Of a stretch of DNA of 64,000 nt, positions 37,565 through 47,625 are shown in pieces. Below the pieces are notes generated by a model. It searched no databases. It was not told where the DNA came from and saw only the letters and a list, made by a program, of their open reading frames with translations. The stretch spans positions 682,001 through 746,000 of the forward strand of contig CP058667.1 in NCBI GenBank assembly GCA_020544305.1, written 5' to 3'. Made by a program: the position numbers and the translations under genes. Every line of letters starts with the position of its first letter. Position 1 is the stretch's first letter. Source of the stretch: Staphylococcus taiwanensis (GTDB lineage: Bacteria > Bacillota > Bacilli > Staphylococcales > Staphylococcaceae).

Positions 37565-39259
37565 TTATTTATCGTTTAAGATATCTCTCATTAACTGTGT
37601 TAACTTCTTCAAAGAAGTATTATGCGTATTTACAAGTGGATGGTTTGGTAATTCAGTAAGCGTGTGATGAATTAAATTATCATGTAATAATGTCTCATCT
37701 GTATACCAAACTTTAGACAAACTGTCCATAACATCGTCGTATACACCACGTTCTTGTTTATAAGCATCATGATTAGGAGTGAAAAGACAAACTTTCTTAT
37801 CTATAGTTAATGCATCAAAAATGATTGATGAATAGTCAGTAATGACGACATCTGCAACTAATATTAAGTCTTGGGTTTCAATATTTGCAGGCGCTACGAT
37901 AACGCCATCTGGAATATCATGATTGGTATCTTCGACATGACCTTTAAATACAATGTGATATTCATTCAATAATTCTGGTGTAATGGTTAATAATTCAATA
38001 TCGCTATTTTTTGCATGCCAAGTTGGAACATATAGCAATATTGGTTTGGTACGATCGACATCTAATGCATCTTTAACTTTCTTTTGATGGTTTTTGTCAT
38101 TTTGATAATGTAATAAATAGCTCACTCTTGGGTAACCGTACGGAATCATTTGCGTATGCTGATTAGGAAAGGCAGTTTCAAACAAACCTTCGGCAGCTAC
38201 TGAATCTGTTAATAGATAATCTTGATGTAACCATTTATTATATTTGCGTGCTTTATAATTATAAATATTTTTGTTTTGATCAGGTTCTTTACTGTCTAAG
38301 AATAGTTTCTTAATAGGTGTACCATGCCATAATTGAATAACTTTACCGTTTGGTTTAAATTCATCAGGAATATAACTTTCGGTAACAACAATACGTGCTG
38401 ACTCAATCAACGCTTTGTTACCTTCAGCATCAGTCGGTAAAAAGTATGGTCCACGTCTATCATTCGTGATGAAATAGGCTTCGGTTGTAGGATTTCTTTT
38501 TACAAAATAATTAAATAAATACTTGGAATTGCCACGATAACCATAATCAAAGCCTAGAAAGACAACGTGGTTTTTAACTTGTGATTGATCTTTTTCATAA
38601 ACATAACTTAAATTTCGATGGTTCTTTAAAGCATGATTATGCATTTTATGATATAGCCATTTAGGTAGTTTGAATTTAGTTGTAACTAACCAACTATCAG
38701 CAAAGCGCATCTCTTCTTCTTTACCTGGAAATTTAAATTTAGAATATGGAATTGGATGACCATCTATGTATGCTAGTTTATTTAAATCGAAATGATTGAT
38801 TTGTTTTATGTCATGAATATTTAATGATTTCCAAAAGACTTTACTCGTCGGTATTCGATTAGCAAAATCAAATACAACATGATTATCAATATCTATTTCA
38901 TCTTTTAAAACAGTGATAACGGCTAAGTCCATAATGGAGTGAATATCATGTTTAGATAAATGTAATAGTGTGGCGTCAATATCATAAATAAGGTTTGGAT
39001 AATGATTAATATTTTTCATCCATGATAAAAAGTTTAATTTATCTTCTCCGAAATAACGACAGTCATTTAAATATAGTGCATTAATTGTGTAATCTACTGC
39101 AATTGAGTTGTGAGTTAATTCTACTGCTTCTAACATTTCTTGATTGATTTTTATGTCATTGGAATAAGGAATAAAATGTGAAAAGCCTGCTGATTTAGCC
39201 TTTTTAAGTTGTAATTCAAGATGTAACATATTTGAGATATTTATTTGTTTAATCATCAT
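37565..39259 (-). CDS. CDP-glycerol glycerophosphotransferase family (TagF-like)
   Basis: 564-residue predicted teichoic-acid-type polymerase or transferase. The C-terminal Glyphos_transf domain (about residues 190-560) contains VIQLWHGTPIKKLF, a LLTDSVAAEG segment, PILLYVPTWH and TDYSSIIFDALTIDKKV, all family signatures. The N-terminal ~190 residues are not recognised. It lies outside any tar cluster, so it is probably an accessory enzyme transferring glycerol- or ribitol-phosphate; acceptor unknown. ATG 39259 or 39256. Monocistronic, divergent from lctP. Confidence 0.85.
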   Translation of the reverse strand: MMIKQINISNMLHLELQLKKAKSAGFSHFIPYSNDIKINQEMLEAVELTHNSIAVDYTINALYLNDCRYFGEDKLNFLSWMKNINHYPNLIYDIDATLLHLSKHDIHSIMDLAVITVLKDEIDIDNHVVFDFANRIPTSKVFWKSLNIHDIKQINHFDLNKLAYIDGHPIPYSKFKFPGKEEEMRFADSWLVTTKFKLPKWLYHKMHNHALKNHRNLSYVYEKDQSQVKNHVVFLGFDYGYRGNSKYLFNYFVKRNPTTEAYFITNDRRGPYFLPTDAEGNKALIESARIVVTESYIPDEFKPNGKVIQLWHGTPIKKLFLDSKEPDQNKNIYNYKARKYNKWLHQDYLLTDSVAAEGLFETAFPNQHTQMIPYGYPRVSYLLHYQNDKNHQKKVKDALDVDRTKPILLYVPTWHAKNSDIELLTITPELLNEYHIVFKGHVEDTNHDIPDGVIVAPANIETQDLILVADVVITDYSSIIFDALTIDKKVCLFTPNHDAYKQERGVYDDVMDSLSKVWYTDETLLHDNLIHHTLTELPNHPLVNTHNTSLKKLTQLMRDILNDK

Positions 39260-39397
39260 ACATTATCCTTTTACTCGTAAATTTCATATATTCATTTTAC
39301 CACGGGCATTAAAAAAAATCACAATTCCCATCACTATACATCATAATTTTGCGTGAAAATTCCGAAAAAAATAATAGAAAAATCTTGAAAATCATTT

Positions 39398-39493
39398 TTG
39401 TTAAAAATTTCACAAAAACTTGATTTAAATTACTATATAGTATTGTCATTCATATAAAAAGGTGTTATATTTTTATTGTGAAAAAGTTCACAA
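39398..39493 (+). promoter_or_regulatory. lctP promoter with two Rex operators
   Basis: TTGTCA (39443-39448) and TATATT (39466-39471) are spaced by 17 bases. TTGTGAAAAAGTTCACAA at 39476-39493 is a perfect Rex operator (TTGTGAA-N4-TTCACAA) at the transcription start. A second site, TTGTTAAAAATTTCACAA (39398-39415), has one mismatch and lies upstream of the -35. Rex represses when NAD+/NADH is high. The remainder of the 376-base gap is an AT-rich leader of about 140 bases in which I saw nothing else. Confidence 0.88.
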
Positions 39494-39635
39494 GATATAA
39501 AAATTGTGAAATCTAGCATTGTTAAGTTGTCGACAATATTAATTTAAGTAAATAACTATATATCTTGAAAAAGATGAAATAGTTCACATAGCTAGAAACT
39601 TATTAATAAAAAATAAAGGAAAGAGAGTCAAAATT

Positions 39636-41237
39636 ATGTTAGTTCAAACATTTAACCCTTTTGGTAACTTAGTGTTATCTAGTTTAATAGCAGCAGTACC
39701 CATTATTCTATTCTTATTATGTTTAACTTTATTTAAAATGAAAGGTATATATGCTGCAATTACAACATTAGTTGTTACACTTCTAATTGCCATCCCATTC
39801 TTTAAATTACCAGTAGGTATCGCAACTGGTGGTGTAGTTGAAGGTTTCTATCAAGGTATTATTCCAATCGGTTATATCGTTATGATGGCCGTATTGCTTT
39901 ACAAAATTACACAAGAATCTGGTCAATTTAATACAATTCAAGATAGTATTACAAGTATTTCTCAAGACCAACGTATTCAATTATTATTAATTGGTTTTGC
40001 ATTCAATGCATTTTTAGAAGGTGCCGCAGGGTTTGGTGTACCAATCGCTATTTGTGCATTACTATTATCACAATTAGGTTTTAGACCATTACAAGCCGCT
40101 ATGTTATGTTTAGTAGCAAACGCTGCATCAGGTGCTTTTGGTGCGATTGGTATTCCAGTGGGTGTTGTAGATACACTTCATTTACCTGGTGGCGTACACG
40201 CTATGGGCGTGTCTCAAACATCAACATTAACTCTAGCAATTATTAATTTCTTTATTCCGTTTTTACTCATTTTCATTATTGATGGTCTAAAAGGTATTAA
40301 AGAAACATTACCAGCGATACTAGTCGTATCTATTACTTATACTTTGTTACAAGGACTTTTAACAGTATACAATGGACCTGAATTAGCTGATATTATTCCA
40401 CCACTAGTAACTATGGGCGCTTTAGCTTTATTCTCTAGAAAATTCCAACCAAAAAATATTTATCGAGTGCAGAAAGATGTTGAACCAGAACCAGTTAAAC
40501 ATCATAAAGCAAAAGATATTTTTTATGCATGGAGTCCATTCGTTATTTTAACTGTGATTGTTATGATTTGGAGTGCACCATTCTTCAAAAACTTATTTTT
40601 ACCAAACGGTAAATTAGCGTCATTAGTATTGAACTTTAATTTGCCAGGCACATTTAGTGATATTGCTCATAAACCAATCACATTAAGCTTTAACTTTATT
40701 GGACAAACAGGTACAGCTATTTTAATAACTATTATTATTACGGTATTAATGGCTAAAAAAGTAAGCTTTGGCGATGCTGGTCGTTTATTCGGGGTTACTT
40801 TCAAAGAATTATGGTTACCAGTTTTAACAATTTGTTTCATCTTAGCAATCTCTAAAATCACAACTTATGGTGGTTTGAGTGCTGCAATGGGACAAGGTAT
40901 TGCAAAAGCTGGAAATGTCTTCCCAGTCTTATCACCAATCTTAGGTTGGATTGGCGTATTTATGACAGGATCAGTGGTTAATAACAACTCATTATTTGCA
41001 CCAATTCAAGCATCAGTTGCGCAACAAATTGGAACAAGTGGTTCTTTACTTGTAGCTTCAAATACAGTTGGTGGTGTAGCTGCTAAATTAATCTCACCTC
41101 AATCTATTGCGATTGCTACTGCTGCAGTTAAAGAAGTAGGTAAAGAATCTGAATTACTTAAAATGACATTACGTTACAGCATTGGATTATTAATCTTTAT
41201 CTGTATTTGGACATTTATCTTATCACTAATATTATAG
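39636..41237 (+). CDS. lctP: L-lactate permease
   Basis: 533-residue lactate:proton symporter of the LctP family with about thirteen hydrophobic segments. Typical regions are GFAFNAFLEGAAGFGVPIAICALLL, AASGAFGAIGIPVGVVDTLHLPGG and FMTGSVVNNNSLFAPIQ. The gene is monocistronic and preceded by Rex operators, so it should be induced when NADH builds up in low oxygen, allowing lactate exchange. AAAGGAAAGAG is upstream of the ATG. Staphylococci often have two lactate permeases; this is the one near mqo. Confidence 0.93.
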   Translation: MLVQTFNPFGNLVLSSLIAAVPIILFLLCLTLFKMKGIYAAITTLVVTLLIAIPFFKLPVGIATGGVVEGFYQGIIPIGYIVMMAVLLYKITQESGQFNTIQDSITSISQDQRIQLLLIGFAFNAFLEGAAGFGVPIAICALLLSQLGFRPLQAAMLCLVANAASGAFGAIGIPVGVVDTLHLPGGVHAMGVSQTSTLTLAIINFFIPFLLIFIIDGLKGIKETLPAILVVSITYTLLQGLLTVYNGPELADIIPPLVTMGALALFSRKFQPKNIYRVQKDVEPEPVKHHKAKDIFYAWSPFVILTVIVMIWSAPFFKNLFLPNGKLASLVLNFNLPGTFSDIAHKPITLSFNFIGQTGTAILITIIITVLMAKKVSFGDAGRLFGVTFKELWLPVLTICFILAISKITTYGGLSAAMGQGIAKAGNVFPVLSPILGWIGVFMTGSVVNNNSLFAPIQASVAQQIGTSGSLLVASNTVGGVAAKLISPQSIAIATAAVKEVGKESELLKMTLRYSIGLLIFICIWTFILSLIL

Positions 41238-41263
41238 ATATCAACGCATCATTGAGAATAAGA

Positions 41264-41300
41264 AAAGGGTTGGAACGAAATCTCGTTCCAACCCTTTTTT
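41264..41300 (+). terminator. Terminator after lctP
   Basis: AAAGGGTTGGAACGA pairs with TCGTTCCAACCCTTT followed by T residues; perfect 15-base stem. Confidence 0.92.
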
Positions 41301-41385
41301 AATGTTTAGGATCCAAGAGAGAGAAGATACAAATCAAAAAGATCATGTGCCACTTGAAAAATAAAACTAGTCTTTTTTAAAGTTT

Positions 41386-42537
41386 TTATTGATGATTGAT
41401 TGCTTGCATAAACGTTTTATATATTGAATTAGAAGAATATTGTTCAACTGTGTTATTTCCATGCGTAAGCATGTCTTGAGAATGATCAATATGATTCATA
41501 GCAATATCAATATATTTGGCTAGTGATCCTGCATCGTTGTAATTGGCTAAGTAACCATTACTATTATGTTCAATCAAGCTTTCTGGTCCAAGCGTACCAT
41601 TAAAACTAATAACAACATTATCTTGAGCCATGGCTTCTAAAAGGACCATTCCAAACCCTTCATTTCTTGAAGGAACTACAGTTATTTTACTGTGAGCAAG
41701 TTTGTTGTTTAGCTGCTGTGTAGCAGGATGAATTGTAATTAAATCATCAAGCTTATTTGTATTGATTAACTGTTGTAAATGATGACGTTCTTGCCCATCT
41801 CCGTATATTTCAACAGTGAAATTTAGCTTTCGTAAATCATCTTGGATACGTCGAATGCTCTCAATTAAAAGGTCAAAACCCTTCTCATATTCCAGTCTTC
41901 CAGCACTTATAATAATATTCTCTTTTAAAACATTCAATTTATGATTATTTACAATATTCGGTACTGTGAAAACAGGTGTATCAAGATGTTTTTCATAATT
42001 TTTCTGATCATGATGCGTTAATGTAGTGACAAGATCTAAACCTTGATAAGCATTTAATATCTCATGTTGATAGTCTTGCGGATGGGCTTCTAAATTCATG
42101 TGTTCCATCCCAACCGTCAACACATTTTTAGGACGATATTTTGATATTAAAATATTAAAACTCGCTCTAGTTCCAACTAATATGTCAGTGTCTACTTGCT
42201 TAATTGCTTTGATCATTTTGTGTTCTACATATTTCGAAAATTGATTTAACCCAGGTTCAAATTTTGAGAGATGTGTGGGTTGTAAAAAGGGGCTAAATTT
42301 GTTTAAACGGTTCATTATAATTGAAACAACATTTTGAGGTTTCATACGATAATCTACTAGGTTTTTAATTTTTATGTCTTCATTAATTTTGAAATACGGT
42401 TTGTCTTGAGCTCTAAACACAGAAATGATTTCAACATGATGTCCTTTATTTGAAAGTGTGTTTGCTAACTCGGTAACAGCCTTAACTGTTCCACCTAGTG
42501 CATAAATATTATGCATTAAAAAAGTAAATGACTTCAT
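41386..42537 (-). CDS. Glycosyltransferase, GT4 family
   Basis: 383-residue retaining glycosyltransferase with GT-B fold. N-terminal MHNIYALGGTVKAVTELANTL is a glycine-rich donor/acceptor loop; the C-terminal half has IIISAGRLEYEKGFDLLI, the IYGDGQERHHL element, and the catalytic EX7E motif in RNEGFGMVLLEAMAQ. It is similar to poly(glycerol-phosphate) alpha-glucosyltransferases and other cell-wall polymer modifiers. The TagF-like gene lies close by on the same strand on the other side of lctP, so a shared role in surface glycopolymer is conceivable. Substrates unknown. Confidence 0.85.
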   Translation of the reverse strand: MKSFTFLMHNIYALGGTVKAVTELANTLSNKGHHVEIISVFRAQDKPYFKINEDIKIKNLVDYRMKPQNVVSIIMNRLNKFSPFLQPTHLSKFEPGLNQFSKYVEHKMIKAIKQVDTDILVGTRASFNILISKYRPKNVLTVGMEHMNLEAHPQDYQHEILNAYQGLDLVTTLTHHDQKNYEKHLDTPVFTVPNIVNNHKLNVLKENIIISAGRLEYEKGFDLLIESIRRIQDDLRKLNFTVEIYGDGQERHHLQQLINTNKLDDLITIHPATQQLNNKLAHSKITVVPSRNEGFGMVLLEAMAQDNVVISFNGTLGPESLIEHNSNGYLANYNDAGSLAKYIDIAMNHIDHSQDMLTHGNNTVEQYSSNSIYKTFMQAINHQ

Positions 42538-42796
42538 AAATACACCTCGATTTGTTCATAATAAAAAATTATAGCATGTATCTAAAGTTCCTAATAGAAA
42601 TATCCATATCGCTTCAAAGTTTTTAACCACTTTGAAGTTCTTAATGAGTGAGAATGACACCACATTGATGTAAATCATTGAATAATTAGTGTAAACACTT
42701 TTTTCATAGTAAGATTATGTATATAATTAGAGTAGTTATAAAAAAGTCGATTTACGTTATTGCGTAAAATTAATATTAAAAATTTTTAATAAATAA

Positions 42797-42811
42797 AGAA
42801 AGCGTTTTAAT
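42797..42811 (+). promoter_or_regulatory. Possible catabolite-response element before mqo
   Basis: AAAGAAAGCGTTTTA contains the central cre core (AANCGNW) but lacks a full match at the outer positions. CcpA control of malate oxidation would make sense. The rest of the 338-base gap between the glycosyltransferase and mqo holds TGTAAACAC at about 42691 and no gene. Confidence 0.35.
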
Positions 42812-42875
42812 TTATTAAGCCAGGGTCTTATACCTATCGACTGAAGATGTGATTAAAAAGGGGGACTGTATTGTT

Positions 42876-44354
42876 ATGAGTTCACAACATAGCAAAACAG
42901 ATGTCATCTTAATAGGTGGCGGGATAATGAGCGCAACATTAGGAACACTATTAAAGGAATTATCTCCAGACAAAGAAATTAAAATTTTTGAAAAATTAGA
43001 ACAATCTGGTGAAGAAAGTTCTAACGTTTGGAATAATGCTGGTACAGGGCACTCTGCATTATGCGAATTGAATTACACAAAAGAGGGCAAAGAAGGTTCT
43101 GTTGATATTACTAAAGCAATTAAAATTAATGAACAATTCCAAGTATCAAAACAATTTTGGGCGCATTTAGTAAGAACAGGACAATTAGAAAACCCAGGCA
43201 ATTTTATTCAATCCGTGCCACATATGAGTTTTGTAAAAGGTATTTTTAATGTAAGATTTCTTAAAAACAGAGTCGCAGCATTAAAAGAAAATATCCTTTT
43301 CGAAAAAATGGATATTACAGAAGATCGTGAAAAAATTAAAGAATGGGTTCCATTAATGGTCGAGGGTAGAACATCTCACGTGCCAATTGCATTATCACGT
43401 GATGAAAGTGGTACAGATGTTAACTTTGGTGCTTTAACTAAAAAATTAATTTCTAATTTAAAAGAAAGAAATGTTGAAGTTACGTATAAACAAGAAGTTC
43501 AGAATATTGAGAAGTTAAATAATGGCAACTGGAAAGTTACCGTTAAGGATTTGAATTCTGGAAATGTACAAACATATGAATCAGAATTTGTCTTTATTGG
43601 TGCAGGTGGAGCGAGTTTACCACTATTACAAAAGACAGGTATTGAACAATCGAAACATGTTGGTGGTTTCCCAGTAAGTGGTTTATTCTTACGTTGTACT
43701 AATAAAGAAGTTATTGAAAAACATCATGCGAAAGTATACGGAAAAGCGGATGTGGGTGCACCACCAATGTCTGTACCACATTTAGACACTCGCTTTGTCA
43801 ATGGAGAACGCGCGTTATTATTCGGACCATTTGCAGGGTTCTCACCTAAATTCTTAAAAACAGGTTCTAATTTAGACTTAATTCGTTCTGTAAAACCAAA
43901 TAACGTCATTACAATGCTATCAGCAGGTGTAAAAGAATTTGATTTAACTAAATATTTAGTTTCACAATTAATGCTTACACATAAAGATCGTATGAATGAT
44001 TTACGTGTCTTCGTTCCTAACGCGAAAGATGAAGATTGGGAAGTTATTGTTGCTGGACAACGTGTTCAAGTGATTAAAGATACTGAAGACAGTAAAGGTA
44101 ATTTACAATTTGGTACCGAAGTGATTACTTCAGATGATGGTTCATTAGCAGCTTTATTAGGAGCGTCTCCAGGTGCTTCTACAGCAGTAGATATAATGCT
44201 TGATTTATTACAACGTTGTTATAGTAATAATTTTGAACAATGGGTTCCTAAAATTAAAGAAATGGTACCATCATTTGGTCTAAAATTAACTGATCATGAA
44301 GATGTGTATCGTGCTGTAAATAAAGAAATTCAAAAATATTTAAACGTTAAATAA
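42876..44354 (+). CDS. mqo: Malate:quinone oxidoreductase
   Basis: Peripheral membrane flavoenzyme that oxidises malate to oxaloacetate and reduces the quinone pool, replacing soluble malate dehydrogenase in the TCA cycle. 492 residues from ATG 42876 ([23 protein letters not shown]), the start that lines up with the S. aureus Mqo2 N-terminus I remember; an upstream ATG at 42849 would add nine residues. FAD-binding [10 protein letters not shown], the [21 protein letters not shown] segment and [12 protein letters not shown] near the C-terminus are diagnostic. AAAGGGGG precedes the start. Staphylococci often carry two mqo genes; this context matches the second. Confidence 0.95.
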   Translation: MSSQHSKTDVILIGGGIMSATLGTLLKELSPDKEIKIFEKLEQSGEESSNVWNNAGTGHSALCELNYTKEGKEGSVDITKAIKINEQFQVSKQFWAHLVRTGQLENPGNFIQSVPHMSFVKGIFNVRFLKNRVAALKENILFEKMDITEDREKIKEWVPLMVEGRTSHVPIALSRDESGTDVNFGALTKKLISNLKERNVEVTYKQEVQNIEKLNNGNWKVTVKDLNSGNVQTYESEFVFIGAGGASLPLLQKTGIEQSKHVGGFPVSGLFLRCTNKEVIEKHHAKVYGKADVGAPPMSVPHLDTRFVNGERALLFGPFAGFSPKFLKTGSNLDLIRSVKPNNVITMLSAGVKEFDLTKYLVSQLMLTHKDRMNDLRVFVPNAKDEDWEVIVAGQRVQVIKDTEDSKGNLQFGTEVITSDDGSLAALLGASPGASTAVDIMLDLLQRCYSNNFEQWVPKIKEMVPSFGLKLTDHEDVYRAVNKEIQKYLNVK

Positions 44355-44383
44355 TGACATAAGTCTGTATATATAACAAATTA

Positions 44384-44430
44384 TTGGCTAGCTACTCTAA
44401 ATGAATTATAAGAGTAACTAGCCAAATTTT
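44384..44430. terminator. Bidirectional terminator between mqo and the DUF3021 gene
   Basis: TTGGCTAGCTACTCT pairs with AGAGTAACTAGCCAA; T-rich on the plus side. Confidence 0.88.
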
Positions 44431-44887
44431 ATTTAACCCTTTTATTTAGTTGTCGATTGATTTCTGTAACGTATTTTTTGTTTTTAAAGTAAGATTTTAT
44501 CCAAATCATTAAATAGATAATGATGAAATAAAATGTGAATATCAAAATGTTTTCAATTTTAAATGAAAACCATCCAGCTAAAATGCCAATTGGTAGCAAC
44601 CCAATATAACTAAATATGAAATGCAAAATCGTTGTGCGTGTGATACTCCAGTCAGTATGTGTAAAAATGAAATTTGTCAGATAAAAAAGCACGCCAATTA
44701 ATAACCATAATATAATAGATATAAGCATGACAGTTGGTTCAGTAAAATGAGCATAATAAAATTTTCCTAATGTAGATATAGGAGATAAAGGGTAATATTC
44801 TCCTTCGGCATGAATATAACTAAAAATGATAGATAGCGTTAGTCCAATTAACAAAGGGATACTTAGAAATTTGTATAATTTTGTCAT
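44429..44887 (-). CDS. DUF3021 membrane protein
   Basis: 152-residue protein with four hydrophobic segments and a very basic C-terminus (KSYFKNKKYVTEINRQLNKRVK), the pattern of DUF3021. Members sit beside LytTR regulators and probably control their activity at the membrane; here the start overlaps the stop of the LytTR gene by four bases (ATGA), so the two are made together. Stimulus unknown. Confidence 0.87.
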   Translation of the reverse strand: MTKLYKFLSIPLLIGLTLSIIFSYIHAEGEYYPLSPISTLGKFYYAHFTEPTVMLISIILWLLIGVLFYLTNFIFTHTDWSITRTTILHFIFSYIGLLPIGILAGWFSFKIENILIFTFYFIIIYLMIWIKSYFKNKKYVTEINRQLNKRVK

Positions 44888-45324
44888 AACGATAATCGCT
44901 CCTTTATCGATTTTAAATATCTTCTGGAGGAGTATGTGAAATCGGAATCTTTCAAATACATTCTAATGAGCCCATTTGGTTCCATATGAAGTTTTTCAAT
45001 TTTATCAATATTAACTATTTCAGATTTAGAAATTCTAATAAAAGAAGTAGGTAATTTAGCTTCTAATTCATACAATCGTTCTTTTATTTTGAATTGATTC
45101 ATACCTTTAATTGCCACTACCTGATTATTATAAGTTCGAAAACTGACAATCGATTTAATGTCTAGTACATAAATCGCATCCTCATATTTACCATATAACT
45201 GAGTCACACGATCTAAATCTTCAATACAAGACATAATTTGTTGAACATCTTCATCTAACGATGGTGCATGAATGGCAACAAATTTTTCTTTTTCATCAGG
45301 TGATATATGCAGTCTAAGTTTCAT
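44884..45324 (-). CDS. LytTR-family DNA-binding regulator
   Basis: 146-residue transcription factor. The C-terminal LytTR domain covers about residues 50-146: AIYVLDIKSIVSFRTYNNQVVAIKG, LPTSFIRISKSEIVNIDKI and RRYLKSIKERL. The N-terminal 45 residues are not a receiver domain (no phospho-acceptor Asp), so it is not a classic response regulator. Its partner is the overlapping DUF3021 membrane protein. GGGGAGG precedes the ATG. Its targets are unknown; autoregulation is common in the family. Confidence 0.88.
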   Translation of the reverse strand: MKLRLHISPDEKEKFVAIHAPSLDEDVQQIMSCIEDLDRVTQLYGKYEDAIYVLDIKSIVSFRTYNNQVVAIKGMNQFKIKERLYELEAKLPTSFIRISKSEIVNIDKIEKLHMEPNGLIRMYLKDSDFTYSSRRYLKSIKERLSL

Positions 45325-45451
45325 ATTTTAACCTCCCCCATAATTTAATTTAATCATGATAGGGTGCTTTTTTTAGTAAAAATAAGTATGCGGTAGTTCT
45401 CACTGTGTAAGTGGTTCAAATTATTACATCAATTGCATACATGCAATATAT

Positions 45452-46825
45452 TTATAAGTTAGATGTCAGTCTAATCGTAAAGGTGGTACCTTGTTGTACA
45501 TCACTAGAAACATTAATTTCGCCTTGGTGTAATGTAATAATTGATTGCGTAATTGCTAGTCCTAAGCCATTACTATTATCTTGCTCATTAAGTTTATAAA
45601 ATCGCTCAAATAGATGTGATTGTGTTTCTGAAGGAATCGTATTTCCTTCATTATTGACACTAAGCAAAATGGAATCATTATTGTCATGAGAAAGACGAAC
45701 TTCAACTGTACCACCAATTGAAGAATACTTAATTGCATTTTGAATGAGATTAGCGAAAGCTTGATGTAATAAACGACTATTTCCTTGGAAATAAATATCA
45801 CTTAAATCAGACAACAACATTAAATCTTTATTATCCAGTTCGAATTGCTCATGACGTATTATTTCTCTAATCATCGTAGTTAAGTGTATATGATTATCAA
45901 AGTGTAAATGATTTGCATTATCTAGTTCTGATAGGAGAAGTAATTCCTTAGTGAGATTACTTAATCGAGTTACTTCGTCATGAATTTCATCAATATACGT
46001 CTGTCTTTTTTCTTGTGTTGCTGTAAATTGTAATTCTGTAAGTAAACGTTGAATATGTGTTAAAGGTGTTTTAATTTCATGTGAAACATTTTGAACGAAA
46101 TGTTGGCGCATATCATCAACTTGTTTTAGTGATTGACGCATCGTATCAAATCGATATTGTAATGTTCCGATTTCATCTTGACGGCTTTGATGAATAGGGG
46201 TATCAAAATCACCATGCATTAAACGTTCAGTCGCTTGTTTAAGAATTTTTATCGGTTTAATAATTGCATAAGTAGATGCAATCACAAGTGTAATTGAGAT
46301 AGTAAGTAAGAATAATAGTAATACGGTTAAGAAAGTACGAAATTCACTAAACGTTTCGCCAATGTCGGGACGCATAAATACTGCAAGTGTTTGGCTATGA
46401 TGTTCAAAACTTATACCAACAGTATTATCTGTTTCATTATCAAAAAAGCCAGTAACAAAAAGCTCGAACGGCTTTTCTTTAATACCATGATAATCTTTGC
46501 CGTTTAGTACTTGTTTAATTTGAGAACTACTAAGTGTATCTTTACGATAAGGATGCCCATAAAAAGATTTATGGTTTTGGTGATCAACAGTCATAATCTG
46601 ATAGTTCATCTTACCTAAATGTTTAAAATAAGCATTTAAATTCGTATTATCTGAAGTTTCATAATAATGTCGTGCATCTTTTAATGTTCGCATAATCTTA
46701 GTGTCATTATGTGATTTTAAATTGTAGTGGTAGTATACATTAGCTAATAAAAAGCTAATTAATGCACTTAACAATATAACTGTAATTGTATAGATAGCAA
46801 TTCGTGTGTATAGTGATTTAAACAT
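45452..46825 (-). CDS. hssS: Heme-responsive sensor histidine kinase HssS
   Basis: 457-residue membrane kinase, the same length as S. aureus HssS. I place the start at ATG 46825 ([23 protein letters not shown]), overlapping hssR by eight bases; the longer frame to 46870 lies inside hssR. Two membrane helices (about 9-31 and 165-187) flank the extracytoplasmic sensor. A HAMP domain follows, then the H-box [17 protein letters not shown] and HATPase domain with [10 protein letters not shown] and NGLGLAI. It phosphorylates HssR when heme accumulates. Confidence 0.95.
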   Translation of the reverse strand: MFKSLYTRIAIYTITVILLSALISFLLANVYYHYNLKSHNDTKIMRTLKDARHYYETSDNTNLNAYFKHLGKMNYQIMTVDHQNHKSFYGHPYRKDTLSSSQIKQVLNGKDYHGIKEKPFELFVTGFFDNETDNTVGISFEHHSQTLAVFMRPDIGETFSEFRTFLTVLLLFLLTISITLVIASTYAIIKPIKILKQATERLMHGDFDTPIHQSRQDEIGTLQYRFDTMRQSLKQVDDMRQHFVQNVSHEIKTPLTHIQRLLTELQFTATQEKRQTYIDEIHDEVTRLSNLTKELLLLSELDNANHLHFDNHIHLTTMIREIIRHEQFELDNKDLMLLSDLSDIYFQGNSRLLHQAFANLIQNAIKYSSIGGTVEVRLSHDNNDSILLSVNNEGNTIPSETQSHLFERFYKLNEQDNSNGLGLAITQSIITLHQGEINVSSDVQQGTTFTIRLTSNL

Positions 46826-47492
46826 AGCTAGCCACCCTATATCCTTGACCTCTGATTGTTTGAATTTCAATTGTAGCGCATAATTTAGATAAACGTTGAC
46901 GTAGTCGCTTTATGTGTACGTCAATTGTCCGCTCATCACCTTCATAATCAAATCCCCAAATTTTCTCAATTAAGGTGTCACGTGTGAAAATATGTTTAGG
47001 TTGTCTACATAATAAAAATAATAATTGAAACTCTTTGGTAGGTAAATTGAGTTTTTTAGTATCTACAGAAAGTTCCATAAATTCTTCATTTAGTGTGACA
47101 TTGCCAATTTGAATGATACTTTGTGCATTAATTTTATAGCGACGTAATACAGCACGTATACGAAATAGAAGTTCTTTTACTTCAAAAGGTTTAGTTACAT
47201 AATCATCAGTGCCACTTATAAAAGCACGTTCTTTATCGCTCAAAGCATCTCTAGCAGTCAACATGATTACTGGAATATCATAATCATTTTTCAAAATTTG
47301 ACATAATTCAAAACCATCTAGTCCATTCATCATAATATCAACAACTGCAATGTCAACTTGATGATGTGATAAATAATTTAGAGCAGCTTCACCACTTGAA
47401 TGTGTAATTGTTTGAATATTATCCAATTCGAGATGTTGTGACACATAATGCAATATTTTAGCATCATCATCTACGATTAAACACTTCACCAT
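46818..47492 (-). CDS. hssR: Response regulator HssR
   Basis: 224-residue OmpR-family regulator: acidic pair D8-D9 in [11 protein letters not shown], phospho-acceptor Asp52 in [13 protein letters not shown], and the winged helix ending [21 protein letters not shown]. It activates the divergent hrtBA operon in response to heme through HssS. The direct repeat in the 133-base gap is its known binding-site type. AAGGAGAA precedes the ATG. Confidence 0.96.
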   Translation of the reverse strand: MVKCLIVDDDAKILHYVSQHLELDNIQTITHSSGEAALNYLSHHQVDIAVVDIMMNGLDGFELCQILKNDYDIPVIMLTARDALSDKERAFISGTDDYVTKPFEVKELLFRIRAVLRRYKINAQSIIQIGNVTLNEEFMELSVDTKKLNLPTKEFQLLFLLCRQPKHIFTRDTLIEKIWGFDYEGDERTIDVHIKRLRQRLSKLCATIEIQTIRGQGYRVASYV

Positions 47493-47560
47493 ATCTATTA
47501 TTCTCCTTTATTTTTTTATTACTATAAGAATATCACGCTTATTACACAAATGTAGCCAAA

Positions 47561-47580
47561 GTTCATACTCAGTTCATATT
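47561..47580 (+). promoter_or_regulatory. HssR-binding direct repeat
   Basis: GTTCATACT and GTTCATATT, separated by two bases, form the direct repeat reported for HssR upstream of hrtAB in S. aureus. It lies 46 bases before hrtB. Confidence 0.92.
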
Positions 47581-47625
47581 TCAAGATTAAGCTTAATTTT
47601 GAAAATAGAAGTGGGAGGAATAAAA

